From the NCBI GenBank assembly GCA_028284805.1, contig JANQQZ010000034.1:1-64000 (forward strand): a DNA stretch of 64,000 nucleotides. Direction: 5' to 3'. A model generated the notes under the pieces. The model was not told the origin of the DNA, did no database searches, and saw nothing but the letters and a program-made list of their open reading frames with translations. Below are positions 24,500 through 33,890 of this stretch, piece by piece (within the stretch, counting starts at the first letter, position 1; the number at the start of each line of letters is the position of its first letter). The DNA is from Phycisphaerales bacterium (GTDB lineage: Bacteria; Planctomycetota; Phycisphaerae; Phycisphaerales; UBA1924). The position numbers and the translations under genes were made by a program.

Positions 24500-25807
24500 C
24501 TACTCAAGCACGATCCGTGGGGCAGCGTCGGAGACCAGAATCGACCGGGCAGGATTCGTGACCGCGCGGTCCGCCACCGGCACCGCAGCCAGCGCGAGCG
24601 GGCGGGATTCCGGGGCCAGGCAGGCCGCCGATTCGCCGAGCCCGAGCACATCGGCTCCGTTGATCGTGACCATCCGCACGAGCGTCATGGCATCGGCGGC
24701 GTCGCGGGCGTGCAGGAACCGGATCTCGTCGAGCGGCGAGAGGCGGTCGGTGCCCTCGGGCAGGTTGACGATCGAGTCGGTCCCGACGGCGACTGTCAGA
24801 CCGGCATCGATCATGTCGCGGTAGCGGTGAGGGCCGAAATGCCGCTCGGCACCGAAGTACGCGCTCGCACGAGGGCAGTACACGACGGGTGTGCCGGTCT
24901 CAGCGAGCAACGCGAGATCGGCGTCGCTGCACTGGTTCACATGCACCGCGATCGTGCCGCTGGCGTTGAGCACGGGTGCGAGTTGTTCGATGGGCGACCG
25001 GCCCTGGCCGAACTCCTCCGCGAGCGCGTCGGTCCAGAGCCCGAGGTCCTCGAGCAACCGACGCTGCGGGCCGGCGGCCTCACCCACGAATCGCTGTTCT
25101 TCGGGCGACTCGGCGAGGTGGGTCATCGTCGGTGCCCCCAGTTCGGCAGCGGCGGCGAGTGCGCGCCGGTATGCCTCGCGCGACACGGTGTTCGTCGCGT
25201 GCGGCTGGAGACCGAGGCGATGCCGGCCAGTGAATCTGCCGTGCTGCGTACGCATGAGGTCGATCGCCGCGTCGGCGCGTTCGCGCTCGGTCGATCCGAT
25301 GGCGAAGAACTCCACGAAGCTGATACCGGCAAGACCCGCGTCGCGGAGCGCCTCGGCCGCACACAGGCTCGCGGCACCGTTGACGGCACCTGCGATGTCC
25401 CCCACCGCTGCGACCCCGCCGGCGCGGCTCATCGTGGCGCCCCGCCCGACCGACGCGGCGATGTCGCCCGGGTCGGTGGGCCTCCCGGTGCGGATCTGGT
25501 TCACCCAGTGCACAAAGCCATCGCTCGGGTCGTGGGGTTGAGGCCCGATAACCGTGAGATCAAGGTGTGTGTGGGCGTTGATCAGACCCGGGATGAGCAC
25601 GGAATCGAGTCGATCGAGTCTGCGGGCGGTCGGTGCGGCGGGATGCCGCTCGACGTGCCCAGCTTGGCCCACAGCAAGCACCACCAGCCCGCCCTCGGGC
25701 GGGTGCTCGACGAGCACAGCAGCCGGGGAATTATGGCTCCCCGCAACCGACAGGCGCCCGTCGCACAAGGCGAGGCATCGCACGAGCGTGTGGGCGGATT
25801 CGGGCAT
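24500..25807 (-). CDS. Amidohydrolase family protein (chlorohydrolase/deaminase-like)
   Basis: The 435-residue enzyme carries the metal-dependent amidohydrolase signature. PGLINAHTHLD gives the HxH metal ligands near residue 75, then come LQPHATN (His), THLAESPEEQ (catalytic Glu/His) and VAVGTDSIVNLPEG (Asp). The SRASAYFGAERHFGPHRYRDM stretch and GTDS placement match the TRZ/ATZ, cytosine and S-adenosylhomocysteine deaminase branch, so it probably removes an amino or chloro group from a heterocycle. Two starts are possible: ATG 25807 (used here) or GTG 25822. Which substrate is used cannot be told. It lies 71 bp upstream of resB on the same strand. Confidence 0.82.
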   Translation of the reverse strand: MPESAHTLVRCLALCDGRLSVAGSHNSPAAVLVEHPPEGGLVVLAVGQAGHVERHPAAPTARRLDRLDSVLIPGLINAHTHLDLTVIGPQPHDPSDGFVHWVNQIRTGRPTDPGDIAASVGRGATMSRAGGVAAVGDIAGAVNGAASLCAAEALRDAGLAGISFVEFFAIGSTERERADAAIDLMRTQHGRFTGRHRLGLQPHATNTVSREAYRRALAAAAELGAPTMTHLAESPEEQRFVGEAAGPQRRLLEDLGLWTDALAEEFGQGRSPIEQLAPVLNASGTIAVHVNQCSDADLALLAETGTPVVYCPRASAYFGAERHFGPHRYRDMIDAGLTVAVGTDSIVNLPEGTDRLSPLDEIRFLHARDAADAMTLVRMVTINGADVLGLGESAACLAPESRPLALAAVPVADRAVTNPARSILVSDAAPRIVLE

Positions 25808-25850
25808 GCCCAATGATGGCACCGGACCAGCGGGAGGCGAGCCGCGCTGG

Positions 25851-25856
25851 TATCCT
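25851..25856 (+). promoter_or_regulatory. TATCCT, candidate -10 for the OmpA-like lipoprotein gene
   Basis: TATCCT lies 116 nt before the ATG of the OmpA-like gene, in the divergent region with the amidohydrolase. No -35 consensus was found, so it is tentative. Confidence 0.25.
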
Positions 25857-25972
25857 GTCCAACCGGTCCGACGCGAGCCAGGTGGATGGACTCACGAAGC
25901 GAGGGCCGACGAGAGCCGGGGGACCCGGCGCCGCCGACGGAGGGTCGGCGAGAGACTTCGAAGGAGTGTGTG

Positions 25973-26806
25973 ATGGTCAAGCGTGCGTACATCGGTGTGG
26001 TCGGCGGTGCGGTGGTGGCTCTCGGGCTCGGCGGGTGCGTCAGCCAGCAGCAGTACGACCAGCTCCAGGACGCGTACTACGCGATGAAGGATCAGAACAC
26101 CAATCTCACCAACGAGAACGAGAACCTGCGCGAGTCGCTCGACCTCGTCCGGGGCAGCGGGCAGCAGACCGAGGGCGTCCTCGAGCAGAAGGACCGGCAG
26201 ATCGCCAACCTCCGCGCGCAGCTCGACGAAACCAACAAGCTGCTCGAATCGATCGACACCGACCTGCGCACGCTCCGGCTCGTCGATGCCGAGTTCGACC
26301 AGGCGCTCCGCGACCTCGCATCGCGCTACAGCAACGTCATCGTCTACGACCCCGATCTCGGCATGCTCCGCTTCCGCAGCGACCTGACGTTCAACTCGGG
26401 CTCGGACCAGGTCCGCGACAACGCGCAGCAGGCGCTCTCGGCCCTCGCCGACGTGATCAAGAACAACACCAACATGAGCTACGAGCTCCAGATCGTCGGG
26501 CACACCGACTCCGAGCCCATCAGCTCGGGCACGGCCCAGCGCCACCCGACCAACACGCACCTGTCGGTGCACCGCTCGATCGCGGTCAAGCAGGCGCTGA
26601 CCTCGCTCGGCGTGCCCGCCGATCGCGTGATGGTCGCCGGATGGGGTGAGTTCCGCCCGACGGTGCCCAACAGCCCGGGCGGGAACACGCCGCAGAACCG
26701 CCGCGTCGAGATCTTCTTCCGCCCGGACAGCGGGTCGATCACGACCGCGGACGTGGTGCCCGCCGGCAACGACCCGGCAGGCAGCTTCACCGACCCGACC
26801 AAGTAA
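25973..26806 (+). CDS. OmpA family lipoprotein, Pal-like
   Basis: The 277-residue protein starts at ATG 25973 behind AAGGAG. Its signal ends in the lipobox LGLGGC (Cys about residue 20), so the mature protein is lipid-anchored. A coiled coil (about 25-95, YDQLQDAYYAMKDQNTNLTNENENL and repeats) precedes a C-terminal OmpA/MotB-type peptidoglycan-binding domain. The domain is recognised by LTFNSGSDQV, IVGHTDSEPI, LSVHRSIAVKQAL, VMVAGWGEFRP and NRRVEIFF. It would tether the outer membrane to peptidoglycan. The MlaE-type permease gene follows 73 bp later on the same strand. Confidence 0.92.
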   Translation: MVKRAYIGVVGGAVVALGLGGCVSQQQYDQLQDAYYAMKDQNTNLTNENENLRESLDLVRGSGQQTEGVLEQKDRQIANLRAQLDETNKLLESIDTDLRTLRLVDAEFDQALRDLASRYSNVIVYDPDLGMLRFRSDLTFNSGSDQVRDNAQQALSALADVIKNNTNMSYELQIVGHTDSEPISSGTAQRHPTNTHLSVHRSIAVKQALTSLGVPADRVMVAGWGEFRPTVPNSPGGNTPQNRRVEIFFRPDSGSITTADVVPAGNDPAGSFTDPTK

Positions 26807-26879
26807 GCCTCGGCCGACCGCCGCGCACGGAACCGCGATCATCTCCACGAGCGACGCCAGCCCGCCGATCCTGCACCGC

Positions 26880-27695
26880 GTGCTCGGCCGCGTTGGCGCG
26901 GGCGTGACCGATCAGATCGCCGCGTTCGGGCGGTTCGTCAGCTTCGGCGGCGAGACCGTCCGCGGGTTCCGATCGCTGGGCGCCTGGGCCCGCTGGGATC
27001 GCCTGGGTCGTCAGCTCTTCTTCGTGGGAACGATGAGCGTTCCCGTGCTCGCGATCACGGGCGCGTTCATCGGCATGATCCTCGCGATCGAGGGCTACAT
27101 GCAGTTCGCGCAGATCGGACAGCAGGCGCGCCTGGGCGGCGTGATCAACATCAGCCTGACCAAGCAGATCGGACCGGTTCTCGCGGCGGTGATCCTCGCG
27201 GGGCGTGTCGGCTGCTCGCTGACCGCCGAGCTCGGCTCGATGCGTGTCACCGAGCAGCTCGACGCGATGCGGGCCCTGGGCAGCGACCCCGTGCGCGTGC
27301 TTGTCTGCCCGCGCGTCGCCGCGTGCGTGCTGATGATCCCGCTGCTGGTGACCGTCTCGAACGCCTGCGGCGTCATCGGCGGCTGGGTCGTCACCACCAA
27401 GTTCTACGACGCCAACAGCGACCAGTTCTGGCAGTACTCCTCGGCGCTGGTCACCTGGTTCGACCTGTTCAACGGCATCTTCAAGAGCCTGATCTTCGGA
27501 TTCGCGATCGGGCTGATCGCGTGCTACAAGGGCTTCACCTGCAAGCCCGGCGCCGAGGGCGTGGGCAAGGCAACGACCGACTCGTTCGTCACGAGCTTCA
27601 TCGCGATCATCGCGCTGAACCTGGTGCTGGCGAAGTTCCTGAACGACGTCGACCTGTGGCGCAACGGCGGTGTGCTACGGGCCGTCTTCGCCTGA
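26880..27695 (+). CDS. MlaE-type ABC transporter permease
   Basis: The 271-residue product is the MlaE/TrnC permease kind that works with an ATPase and an MCE protein to move phospholipids between membranes. Seen in the sequence are the amphipathic N-terminal helix and the conserved SVPVLAITGAFIGMILAIEGYMQF. Next come LTKQIGPVLAAVILAGRVGCSLTAELGSMRVTEQLDAMRALG, the family signature with its central Glu and Arg residues, and PRVAACVLMIPLL. About five membrane helices are present. No ATG exists after the upstream stop, so GTG 26880 was chosen because it gives the usual length. Its 3' end overlaps the convergent gene by 21 bp. The ATPase and MCE genes are not in this window. Confidence 0.85.
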   Translation: MLGRVGAGVTDQIAAFGRFVSFGGETVRGFRSLGAWARWDRLGRQLFFVGTMSVPVLAITGAFIGMILAIEGYMQFAQIGQQARLGGVINISLTKQIGPVLAAVILAGRVGCSLTAELGSMRVTEQLDAMRALGSDPVRVLVCPRVAACVLMIPLLVTVSNACGVIGGWVVTTKFYDANSDQFWQYSSALVTWFDLFNGIFKSLIFGFAIGLIACYKGFTCKPGAEGVGKATTDSFVTSFIAIIALNLVLAKFLNDVDLWRNGGVLRAVFA

Positions 27696-28505
27696 GACCG
27701 GCTGATCCGAACCGGCGTCCGCGGGCGGCAGCCTCCGGTCCTCGCGGCGAGGGGCGAGCAGGAATGCCGCTGCGATCGAGCCGAGCACGGCCGAGAAGCC
27801 CACGCCCGCGTGGGTCCAGCCAAAGTCGGTCACGGCGTCGTTGGTGAACTGCGGCTTGGGCCCCCGCCTCGGGGGCATGGTCAGCAGGGCGGCGTCGAAC
27901 TGCCAGGTGCCCTGCACAAGCTCGCCGGGCTTGGCCGCCCGCCCGCTGCGTCCCGAGGGGTACGCGAGGCGCTCGTGCACGATCTCGCCTTCGGCGGTCA
28001 GCTCGTACAGATCGAACTTCCAGTCCTTCGCCCAGACCTCGCCCCATGTCGAGGCGTCGGCCCCGGGCGGGGGGATGCGCCGGACGATCACCAGCCGGTC
28101 CTCGATCGTGTCGTCGTTGATCGCGGCCTCGATCTGCTTCGGCGTCATGCCCTTGGCGAGTGCGAAGCGGAAGACGCGGAGCCACTCGCGGTGTCTCTCG
28201 AGTGTCTGCAGGTCGTCGACGCCGCCCGGCACGGTCTCGTCGAGCGTGAGCGTCTTGTCGCCGAAGGTGATCTCGACCTCGTCGATGCCATCGGCCATCG
28301 GGTCTTCGTCGAGCGTTCGGATGCGCACTGGGATGCCAGCGAAGCTGAAAGACGTCTGCGCCACGGGCTGGAAGAACGGCATGGCGCCGAGCTTGGTCTC
28401 GTTGTAGTTCGCGATGCGCTGCGACATCTCGTAGCCGCTGAACAGGAACGCCGCGAGTGCGAGCAGCAGCGTGACGAGGGCGATTGGTCGCTTGGTGAAC
28501 GGCAT
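27675..28505 (-). CDS. Two-TM hypothetical protein at the end of the act-cox operon
   Basis: The 276-residue protein has one N-terminal membrane helix (LVTLLLALAAFLFSGYEM) and one near the C-terminus (WTHAGVGFSAVLGSIAAAFLLA) flanking an exported domain of about 190 residues. A Trp/Pro-rich region (PPPGADASTWGEVWAKDWKFDLYELTAEGEIV) and charged turns mark it as folded, but no known domain or metal motif is visible. It is the last gene of the minus-strand act-cox operon, 38 bp after the subunit IV-like gene, so an assembly or accessory role in the oxidase is possible. Its 3' end overlaps the MlaE permease gene by 21 bp. Confidence 0.65.
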   Translation of the reverse strand: MPFTKRPIALVTLLLALAAFLFSGYEMSQRIANYNETKLGAMPFFQPVAQTSFSFAGIPVRIRTLDEDPMADGIDEVEITFGDKTLTLDETVPGGVDDLQTLERHREWLRVFRFALAKGMTPKQIEAAINDDTIEDRLVIVRRIPPPGADASTWGEVWAKDWKFDLYELTAEGEIVHERLAYPSGRSGRAAKPGELVQGTWQFDAALLTMPPRRGPKPQFTNDAVTDFGWTHAGVGFSAVLGSIAAAFLLAPRREDRRLPPADAGSDQPVSGEDGP

Positions 28506-28543
28506 CGCCTGGCGCGTGACCTCCGTCAGCGTGTTCGGACCGG

Positions 28544-29236
28544 TCAGTGGTCGGATTTGCCTTTGCCGGTGTGCTCATCCTCGGCGAGTTCGGCCCAGGG
28601 CCCCGTGCTGAACAGGCCCGGGGTCAGCCCGGTGGGCACACGGGAGTGATCCTTGGAATTGCCGTGAGGCTTGCGGGTGTGGCTCGCGTGCTTCTCGGCC
28701 AGCTTCTTGTCGAACTCTTCCTGCGTGTAGCCCTGCTCGGCGATGTAGTTCTCGCGGACCGTGACGTGCAGCGCGCTCCCGCCGAAGCCCTCACGCTTGA
28801 TGCCGACACCCGAGCCTCCCGCGACGACCTCGCCGCCGCGCCACTGCACGATCGTGCTCCGCCCGGACAGGTCGATCATGGTGAACATCAGGAAGAGCCA
28901 CACGGCGAAGATCGTGAACAGGAACAGCACGGTGTTCACGCCCTTGTCGTACCAGAGCTGCATGAAGAAGAGCACGACGAGCGAGCCCTTGATCGTCGCG
29001 ATCACCATCGCGAGCACGATGTTCACCCAGCCCGGGATGTCCCAGCCCCACGTCTTGTCGGCGTGGATCTCGAACTGCGCCTGGAAGATCGTGAGCGCGG
29101 TGAGGATCAGCAAAGCAACCAGGACGGCGAGCAGCGTCTGCCACGAGACGATGACGTGCCCGTGATCGTGATCGTGCGCGTGGAAGCCGTGCGGGTCCTT
29201 CGGGTCGTAGGCGTGCTCGGCGGGTGCGTGTGCCAT
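28544..29236 (-). CDS. Cytochrome c oxidase subunit IV-type protein (caa3)
   Basis: The 230-residue product starts with a His/Asp-rich cytoplasmic segment (HGFHAHDHDHGHV), then three membrane helices in about the first 125 residues (SWQTLLAVLVALLILTAL, VNIVLAMVIATIKGSLVVLFFMQLWY, VLFLFTIFAVWLFLMFTMI). That is the layout of the prokaryotic oxidase subunit IV (COX4_pro/CtaF). The remaining 100 residues are a basic, His-rich extension that homologues often lack. It lies between coxC and the two-TM gene, in the position where subunit IV stands in caa3 operons. The ATG at 29236 was chosen over an earlier in-frame start inside the coxC gap. Confidence 0.8.
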   Translation of the reverse strand: MAHAPAEHAYDPKDPHGFHAHDHDHGHVIVSWQTLLAVLVALLILTALTIFQAQFEIHADKTWGWDIPGWVNIVLAMVIATIKGSLVVLFFMQLWYDKGVNTVLFLFTIFAVWLFLMFTMIDLSGRSTIVQWRGGEVVAGGSGVGIKREGFGGSALHVTVRENYIAEQGYTQEEFDKKLAEKHASHTRKPHGNSKDHSRVPTGLTPGLFSTGPWAELAEDEHTGKGKSDH

Positions 29237-29279
29237 GACGTGTCTCGCATGCCTCGGGAGGCGTTTCTGAGGACGGCGG

Positions 29280-29966
29280 TCAGTGAACGAGGTACAGGAG
29301 CGGGAACAGGAAGATCCAGACAAGGTCGACGATGTGCCAGTAGAGCCCCACGCCTTCCATCATGGTGTAGTGGGTCGGGCCGTAGGCACCCTTGCGCTGG
29401 CGGTAGATGAGCCAGGCGATGAGGCCCATGCCGATGAGGACGTGGGCGGCGTGCACGCCGGTCGCCATGTAGTAGATGCTCCACCAGATGTGCTCGTGGT
29501 CTGTGCTGGCGTAGGGGTAGCTGAAGAGGTTGCCGATGCGCTTTCCTTCGGCCCACTTGGGGCCGTACTCGAAGATGAACTTGATCGCGAGGAAGCCCGC
29601 AGCGCACAGCCAGGTGATGCTGAGATTGATCGTGGCCCACTTCTGCTGGTTGAGCTGCACGTTGCGGATCGCCATGGCGATCGTGAACGAGGAGATCAGC
29701 AGCACGACGGTGTTGATGCCGCCGAAGCGCCAGTCGAGATAGCCCGAGCCCGCGGCGATGGCCTCGGGGTAGAGCATGCGGAAGACGGCGTACGCGCAGA
29801 ACATGCCGCTGAAGAGCAGCACCTCGGTCGCGAGGAAGAGCCAGATGCCGATCTTGGCGGCGTCGAACTCATCGTCCTGCGTGCGCCAGTGGTGCCCGGG
29901 GACGTACCGCTTCCAGAGCGGCTCCTGCTTGGTCAGGCCCGAGGCTCGTGTGTCAATGGTCGCCAT
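29280..29966 (-). CDS. coxC: Cytochrome c oxidase subunit III
   Basis: The 228-residue protein is the heme-copper oxidase subunit III. It has about six membrane helices with the typical patterns IGIWLFLATEVLLFSGMFCAYAVFR near the N-terminus, TVVLLISSFTIAMAIRNVQ, and the C-terminal HAAHVLIGMGLIAWLIY with GLYWHIVDLVWIFLFPLLYLV. The glutamate in helix III (ATEVLLF) is the position known to lie on the proton-uptake side. It stabilises subunit I during turnover and may help oxygen entry. GGAG precedes the ATG at 29966; coxA ends 30 bp upstream. Confidence 0.93.
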   Translation of the reverse strand: MATIDTRASGLTKQEPLWKRYVPGHHWRTQDDEFDAAKIGIWLFLATEVLLFSGMFCAYAVFRMLYPEAIAAGSGYLDWRFGGINTVVLLISSFTIAMAIRNVQLNQQKWATINLSITWLCAAGFLAIKFIFEYGPKWAEGKRIGNLFSYPYASTDHEHIWWSIYYMATGVHAAHVLIGMGLIAWLIYRQRKGAYGPTHYTMMEGVGLYWHIVDLVWIFLFPLLYLVH

Positions 29967-29996
29967 CGCGTGGCTCCGTCGCGCGGGTGCTTGCGG

Positions 29997-31754
29997 TCAG
30001 TGAACGGTGCGGACCTCGTCCTGCGGGGGCAGCGGGAAGTCCTTCTCGTCGCAGCCCGGGGGCACGACGGATTCGAAGTCATACGGGCCGTGCTTGACGA
30101 TCGGCTCGTGGCGGAAGTTGTGCTCCAGGGGGATCGGGTCGGTCTCCCACTCGAGGGTCAGGCCGCCCCAGGGGTTCTGGCCCGCCCGCTCGCCGACGAT
30201 CAACGAGTGGATGAACACGAACAGGTGAACCACGAAGCCCAGGGCAAGCACGAACGAGCCCACGGTCGAGATCTGGTGCAGGGTCGTGAACTCGTCGACG
30301 TAGCTCGCGTAGCGCCTGGGCATGCCCTGCGTGCCCAGGAAGAACTGGGTGAAGAAGGTCACGTTGAAGCCCACGAAGACCAGCCCGCTGGCGATCTTGG
30401 CCCAGAACTCGTTGTACATCCGCCCGAACATCTTGGGCCACCAGTGGTGGATGCCCGCAAGGAACGCAATCACCGTGCCGCCGAACATGACGTAGTGGAA
30501 GTGGGCGACCACGAAATAGCTGTCGTGCAGGTGCAGGTCGGTCGAGAGCGCCCCGAGCGGCAGACCCGTCAGCCCGCCGATCGAGAAGAGGAACAGGAAC
30601 TGCAGGGCGTAGAGCATGGGCGTCGTCAGCGCGATCGAGCCCTTGTACAGCGTCGCGATCCAGTTGAACACCTTGACGGCGGTCGGGATCGCCACGAGGA
30701 AGGTCAGGGCGCTGAAGATGGTCGCCGCCAGCTCGCCCTGGCTGGTGAACATGTGGTGGCCCCACACCAGGAAGCTGACCGCGGCGATCGCGAGCGAGCT
30801 GAACGCGATCGCGCGGTAGCCGAACAGCCGCTTGCGGCTGTGCACGGCCAGCACCTCGCTGATGATGCCCATGGCGGGCAGGATCATCACGTACACCACC
30901 GGGTGGCTGTAGAACCAGAAGAAGTGCTGGTAGAGCACCGGGTCTCCGCCCAGGCCAGGGTCGAAGATACCGATCTGGAACAGACGCTCGAACAGCATGA
31001 GCAGGAATGTGACGCCGATGACGGGCGTCGCGAGCACCTGGATGATGCTCGTCGCGTAGATCGCCCAGATGAACAGGGGCATGTCGAACCAGCCCATGCC
31101 CGGGGCACGGAGCTTGTGGACCGTCACGATGAAGTTCAGACCCGTGAAGATCGAGCTGAAACCCAGGATGAAGACCGCCAGGATCATCGCGACGACCTGG
31201 GGCTGGCCCTCGGTCGAGGTCGAGTAGGGCGTGTAGAACGTCCAGCCCGTGTCGATGCCCCCGGTCAGGATGACGTACACGCCGAAGAACGAGCCGAAGA
31301 CGTAGACGTACCACGAAGCCAGGTTGAGCCTGGGGAAGGCGACGTCCTTCGCGCCGAGCTGGAGCGGCAGGAAGAAGTTGCCCAGGCTCGCGGGGATGCC
31401 CGGCACGATGAACATGAAGACCATGATCGCTCCGTGGAGCGTCATGACGGTGTTGTAGAACTTGCCGACGCCGCCCACGCTGCTGCCCTCGCCGCCGGCG
31501 AACGCGGCACCGGTGATGCCCGCAGCGGTCTGGCGGGTCGGCTCGAAGAGCTCGATGCGGAGCATGAGCGCCGCGACACCGCCCAGGAAGAACATGAACA
31601 GCACGGTGAACAGGTACATCACGCCGATCTTCTTGTGATCGACGGTGGTCATCCAGTCCCACACGGTCGCGATCGGCCCGCCCTTGCCCGTCAGATAGGG
31701 CACGTCGTGGTGGTCATCGTGGGCGTGATCGAGCGCTCTATCAACGGTCGTCAT
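29997..31754 (-). CDS. coxA: Cytochrome c oxidase subunit I, A2-type
   Basis: The 585-residue subunit I binds heme a, heme a3 and CuB and reduces oxygen while pumping protons. Twelve membrane helices are predicted, with heme/CuB histidines in [28 protein letters not shown] and [16 protein letters not shown]. The loop at helix VI reads [13 protein letters not shown]: the usual proton-channel Glu of HPEVY is absent and YS precedes the His, the pattern that defines A2-type oxidases (caa3 type). The cross-linked Tyr of the HPxVY sequence is present. It starts 3 bp after the coxB stop and precedes coxC by 30 bp. Confidence 0.96.
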   Translation of the reverse strand: MTTVDRALDHAHDDHHDVPYLTGKGGPIATVWDWMTTVDHKKIGVMYLFTVLFMFFLGGVAALMLRIELFEPTRQTAAGITGAAFAGGEGSSVGGVGKFYNTVMTLHGAIMVFMFIVPGIPASLGNFFLPLQLGAKDVAFPRLNLASWYVYVFGSFFGVYVILTGGIDTGWTFYTPYSTSTEGQPQVVAMILAVFILGFSSIFTGLNFIVTVHKLRAPGMGWFDMPLFIWAIYATSIIQVLATPVIGVTFLLMLFERLFQIGIFDPGLGGDPVLYQHFFWFYSHPVVYVMILPAMGIISEVLAVHSRKRLFGYRAIAFSSLAIAAVSFLVWGHHMFTSQGELAATIFSALTFLVAIPTAVKVFNWIATLYKGSIALTTPMLYALQFLFLFSIGGLTGLPLGALSTDLHLHDSYFVVAHFHYVMFGGTVIAFLAGIHHWWPKMFGRMYNEFWAKIASGLVFVGFNVTFFTQFFLGTQGMPRRYASYVDEFTTLHQISTVGSFVLALGFVVHLFVFIHSLIVGERAGQNPWGGLTLEWETDPIPLEHNFRHEPIVKHGPYDFESVVPPGCDEKDFPLPPQDEVRTVH

Positions 31755-31757
31755 GAC

Positions 31758-32954
31758 TCAACCCTCTGCGTTCGCTGCGTCGGACTCGGCGGCCTGCTCA
31801 TCGAGGGCCTCGAATCCGGGAATGTTCTCGGTGTCGACGTCCAGCCCCGAGAGGCTGCGGATGTATGCGATCAGGCCCCGGAGCTCGACGTCGCTCAGCC
31901 GTCCGTCGTATGAGGGCATCTGGTTCGCGTAGCCCTCGTGGATCTTCGCCGAGGGGTTCAGGATGGACTCGCGGATGTAGTTGTCCCATGCTAGCGGGTC
32001 GGCGTCGATCTCGGCCTGCGAGAGCTCGGAGCCATCAGCGAACGGGACAGGGCGGTTGTACACCTCGAACCATGTCGGGCCCGTGCCAGCGGATCCATCG
32101 ACGCTGTGGCACGTCGCGCACCCGCTGGCGATGTAGACCTTCTCGCCAACCTCGACCGGGTTCGTGCCAGCGCCGTAGCGGGGCTGGCTCTTCCACCACT
32201 CGTAGTCGTCCTTGGACACCACGCGCATCACGGCAGCCATCTCCGAGTGCAGGTCGCCGCAGTACTCGGCGCAGAAGATCCAGTGATCGCGGTACCGCAC
32301 GTTCTCGCGGACGCTGTCGGCGATCTGCACGTCCATGGTCTTGACGCGCTCGTCGGCCTCGTCGAGCGCCGCTGCGCGGAACGAGTAGGGCGTGAACCGG
32401 TTGGGCATCACGTCGAGCTTCGTGCGGAAGTCGGGCACCCAGAAGCTGTGGATCACGTCCTGGCTCGACATCTTCAGGAGCACGGGCGTGTCCTCGGGCA
32501 TGTAGAAGACGGGGATGTCGTCGCGCGAGCCGAGCGTGACGGTCTCGTCGGCGCCCCAGCCCGTGTCGTACGTCATGCCCCAGCCCCACTTGAACGCCGT
32601 CAGGTCGACCTGTTCGGCGCTGCCCTCGGGCATCTGAGCGCGGAGGTACCCGTCGTAGCCCCAGAAGAAGATCACGACCAGGATGAGCGTCGGGATCACG
32701 GTCCAGGTGATCTCGAGTGCCGTGTTATGGCTCGCGCTCGGCTCCGCGGCCTTGCCGGGCACCCGCCGGTACTTCCAGCACCACCAGCCCATGAGGCCCA
32801 TCAGCAGCACGAAGAAGAACACGCTCACCCACCAGATGAACATGAACAGCCCGTCGATCCCCCAGCCCGAACCAACGTCCGAGTCGGCACCGCGACGGAA
32901 GAAGATGTCGAGCAGGAAGTCGTGGATCGCGAGCGTCGGTGTCGTCATGATCAT
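31758..32954 (-). CDS. coxB: Cytochrome c oxidase subunit II with fused cytochrome c domain
   Basis: The 398-residue subunit II has two N-terminal membrane helices (FMFIWWVSVFFFVLLMGLMGW and ITWTVIPTLILVVIFFWGY). An exported cupredoxin domain follows, with the CuA ligands in HSFWVPDFR and CAEYCGDLHSEM (C-x3-C-x3-H-x2-M). The C-terminal cytochrome c domain has heme motif CATCH (about residue 280) and a distal Met region (YANQMPSYDG). This is the caa3 arrangement: the fused c-heme takes electrons for CuA. The start ATG overlaps the sco stop (ATGA). It receives electrons from Act complex c-hemes, either directly or through soluble carriers. Confidence 0.95.
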   Translation of the reverse strand: MIMTTPTLAIHDFLLDIFFRRGADSDVGSGWGIDGLFMFIWWVSVFFFVLLMGLMGWWCWKYRRVPGKAAEPSASHNTALEITWTVIPTLILVVIFFWGYDGYLRAQMPEGSAEQVDLTAFKWGWGMTYDTGWGADETVTLGSRDDIPVFYMPEDTPVLLKMSSQDVIHSFWVPDFRTKLDVMPNRFTPYSFRAAALDEADERVKTMDVQIADSVRENVRYRDHWIFCAEYCGDLHSEMAAVMRVVSKDDYEWWKSQPRYGAGTNPVEVGEKVYIASGCATCHSVDGSAGTGPTWFEVYNRPVPFADGSELSQAEIDADPLAWDNYIRESILNPSAKIHEGYANQMPSYDGRLSDVELRGLIAYIRSLSGLDVDTENIPGFEALDEQAAESDAANAEG

Positions 32955-33862
32955 GGCTGCATCGCTCCCCTGGCGGGACCGTTCATGGTGGGATTCGTCG
33001 GTTCAGAGCTCGCGCCAGCGGCGTTTCGCGCGGAGCGTCGGCGGAAGACCTCGATGACACGCAGGCCGCCGATCAGCCCGCCTACGCCGATCACGCTCAG
33101 CACGCCCGCGATCTGCATCACTCGGAAGGCCTCGAGCGTGTACGCGCCGGCGGTCGGATCAAACGTGAAGCACATGTGCAGGAAGAAGTCCGCGATGGAC
33201 TTGGCGATCTTGCTGTCGCCCGCGTCGAGCAGGGCGATCTGGAGCTGCTGGGGCTCGTAGTCGAGACCCGAGAGGTAGCTCGAGAGCGTGCCGTCGGGCG
33301 TGAGGATGTACATGACCGACGGGTGGCTGAACTCACCCGAGGCCGGGATGAAGCGGTAGTCGAACCCGACCGAGTCGGCGAGCCTGCGCGACTGGCCCGC
33401 GGTCGCGGTGTGGAACAGAAAGCTCTCGGCACCGAGCTCGTCGAGCCCGCGGTCGTAGGCCCGGTGGTACCGCTCCTGCATCTGGCGGGCCATCTCGGTC
33501 GTGTTGGTGTGATCGAAGCTGACGACCAGGATGCGGTAGTCCTCGCCCACCGTCTGATCGGTGGCGTTGATGACCTCGTTCATCTTGTTGAGCATGAGGC
33601 CGCAGAGCATCGGGCAGTCGTAGTAGACGAGCAGCAGGACCGTGGGTCGGCGGTCGTTGAAGTACGACCCGATCTCGACGGTCTTGCCCGTGCTATCGAA
33701 GATCTCGACGTCGAGCGGCACACGGAAGCCCAGCTTGTCGCTGACCTCGAGCCCGCGGATCGCCTCGGGCGGCTCGTCGCTGAGCACTTGCCCGCGCGCG
33801 CTGCTACCGAACGCGAGGGCGCTCAGGAGTGCGGCGAGGATGGGCAGGCTGAATCGGTTCAT
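32951..33862 (-). CDS. SCO1/SenC-type copper chaperone
   Basis: The 303-residue protein has a signal peptide (MNRFSLPILAALLSALAFGSSARG) and a thioredoxin-like SCO domain. The copper-binding pair is CPMLC (YYDCPMLCGLML, about residues 108-112) and the partner histidine is in EFSHPSVMYIL (about 200). A membrane helix near the C-terminus (VMQIAGVLSVIGVGGLIGGL) anchors it to the membrane. It would load copper into the CuA site of the CoxB protein encoded just downstream. An in-frame start lies further upstream, but ATG 33862 gives the proper signal peptide. Its stop and the coxB start overlap by 4 bp. Confidence 0.92.
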   Translation of the reverse strand: MNRFSLPILAALLSALAFGSSARGQVLSDEPPEAIRGLEVSDKLGFRVPLDVEIFDSTGKTVEIGSYFNDRRPTVLLLVYYDCPMLCGLMLNKMNEVINATDQTVGEDYRILVVSFDHTNTTEMARQMQERYHRAYDRGLDELGAESFLFHTATAGQSRRLADSVGFDYRFIPASGEFSHPSVMYILTPDGTLSSYLSGLDYEPQQLQIALLDAGDSKIAKSIADFFLHMCFTFDPTAGAYTLEAFRVMQIAGVLSVIGVGGLIGGLRVIEVFRRRSARNAAGASSEPTNPTMNGPARGAMQP

Positions 33863-33890
33863 GCTCTGGTTCGGGCTCTCGGTCGTGGGT

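Noticed and set aside
29283-31913. 876-codon open frame on the plus strand opposite coxC and coxA
   Set aside because: Shadow of the two oxidase genes, which have all their active-site motifs; the translation is low complexity.
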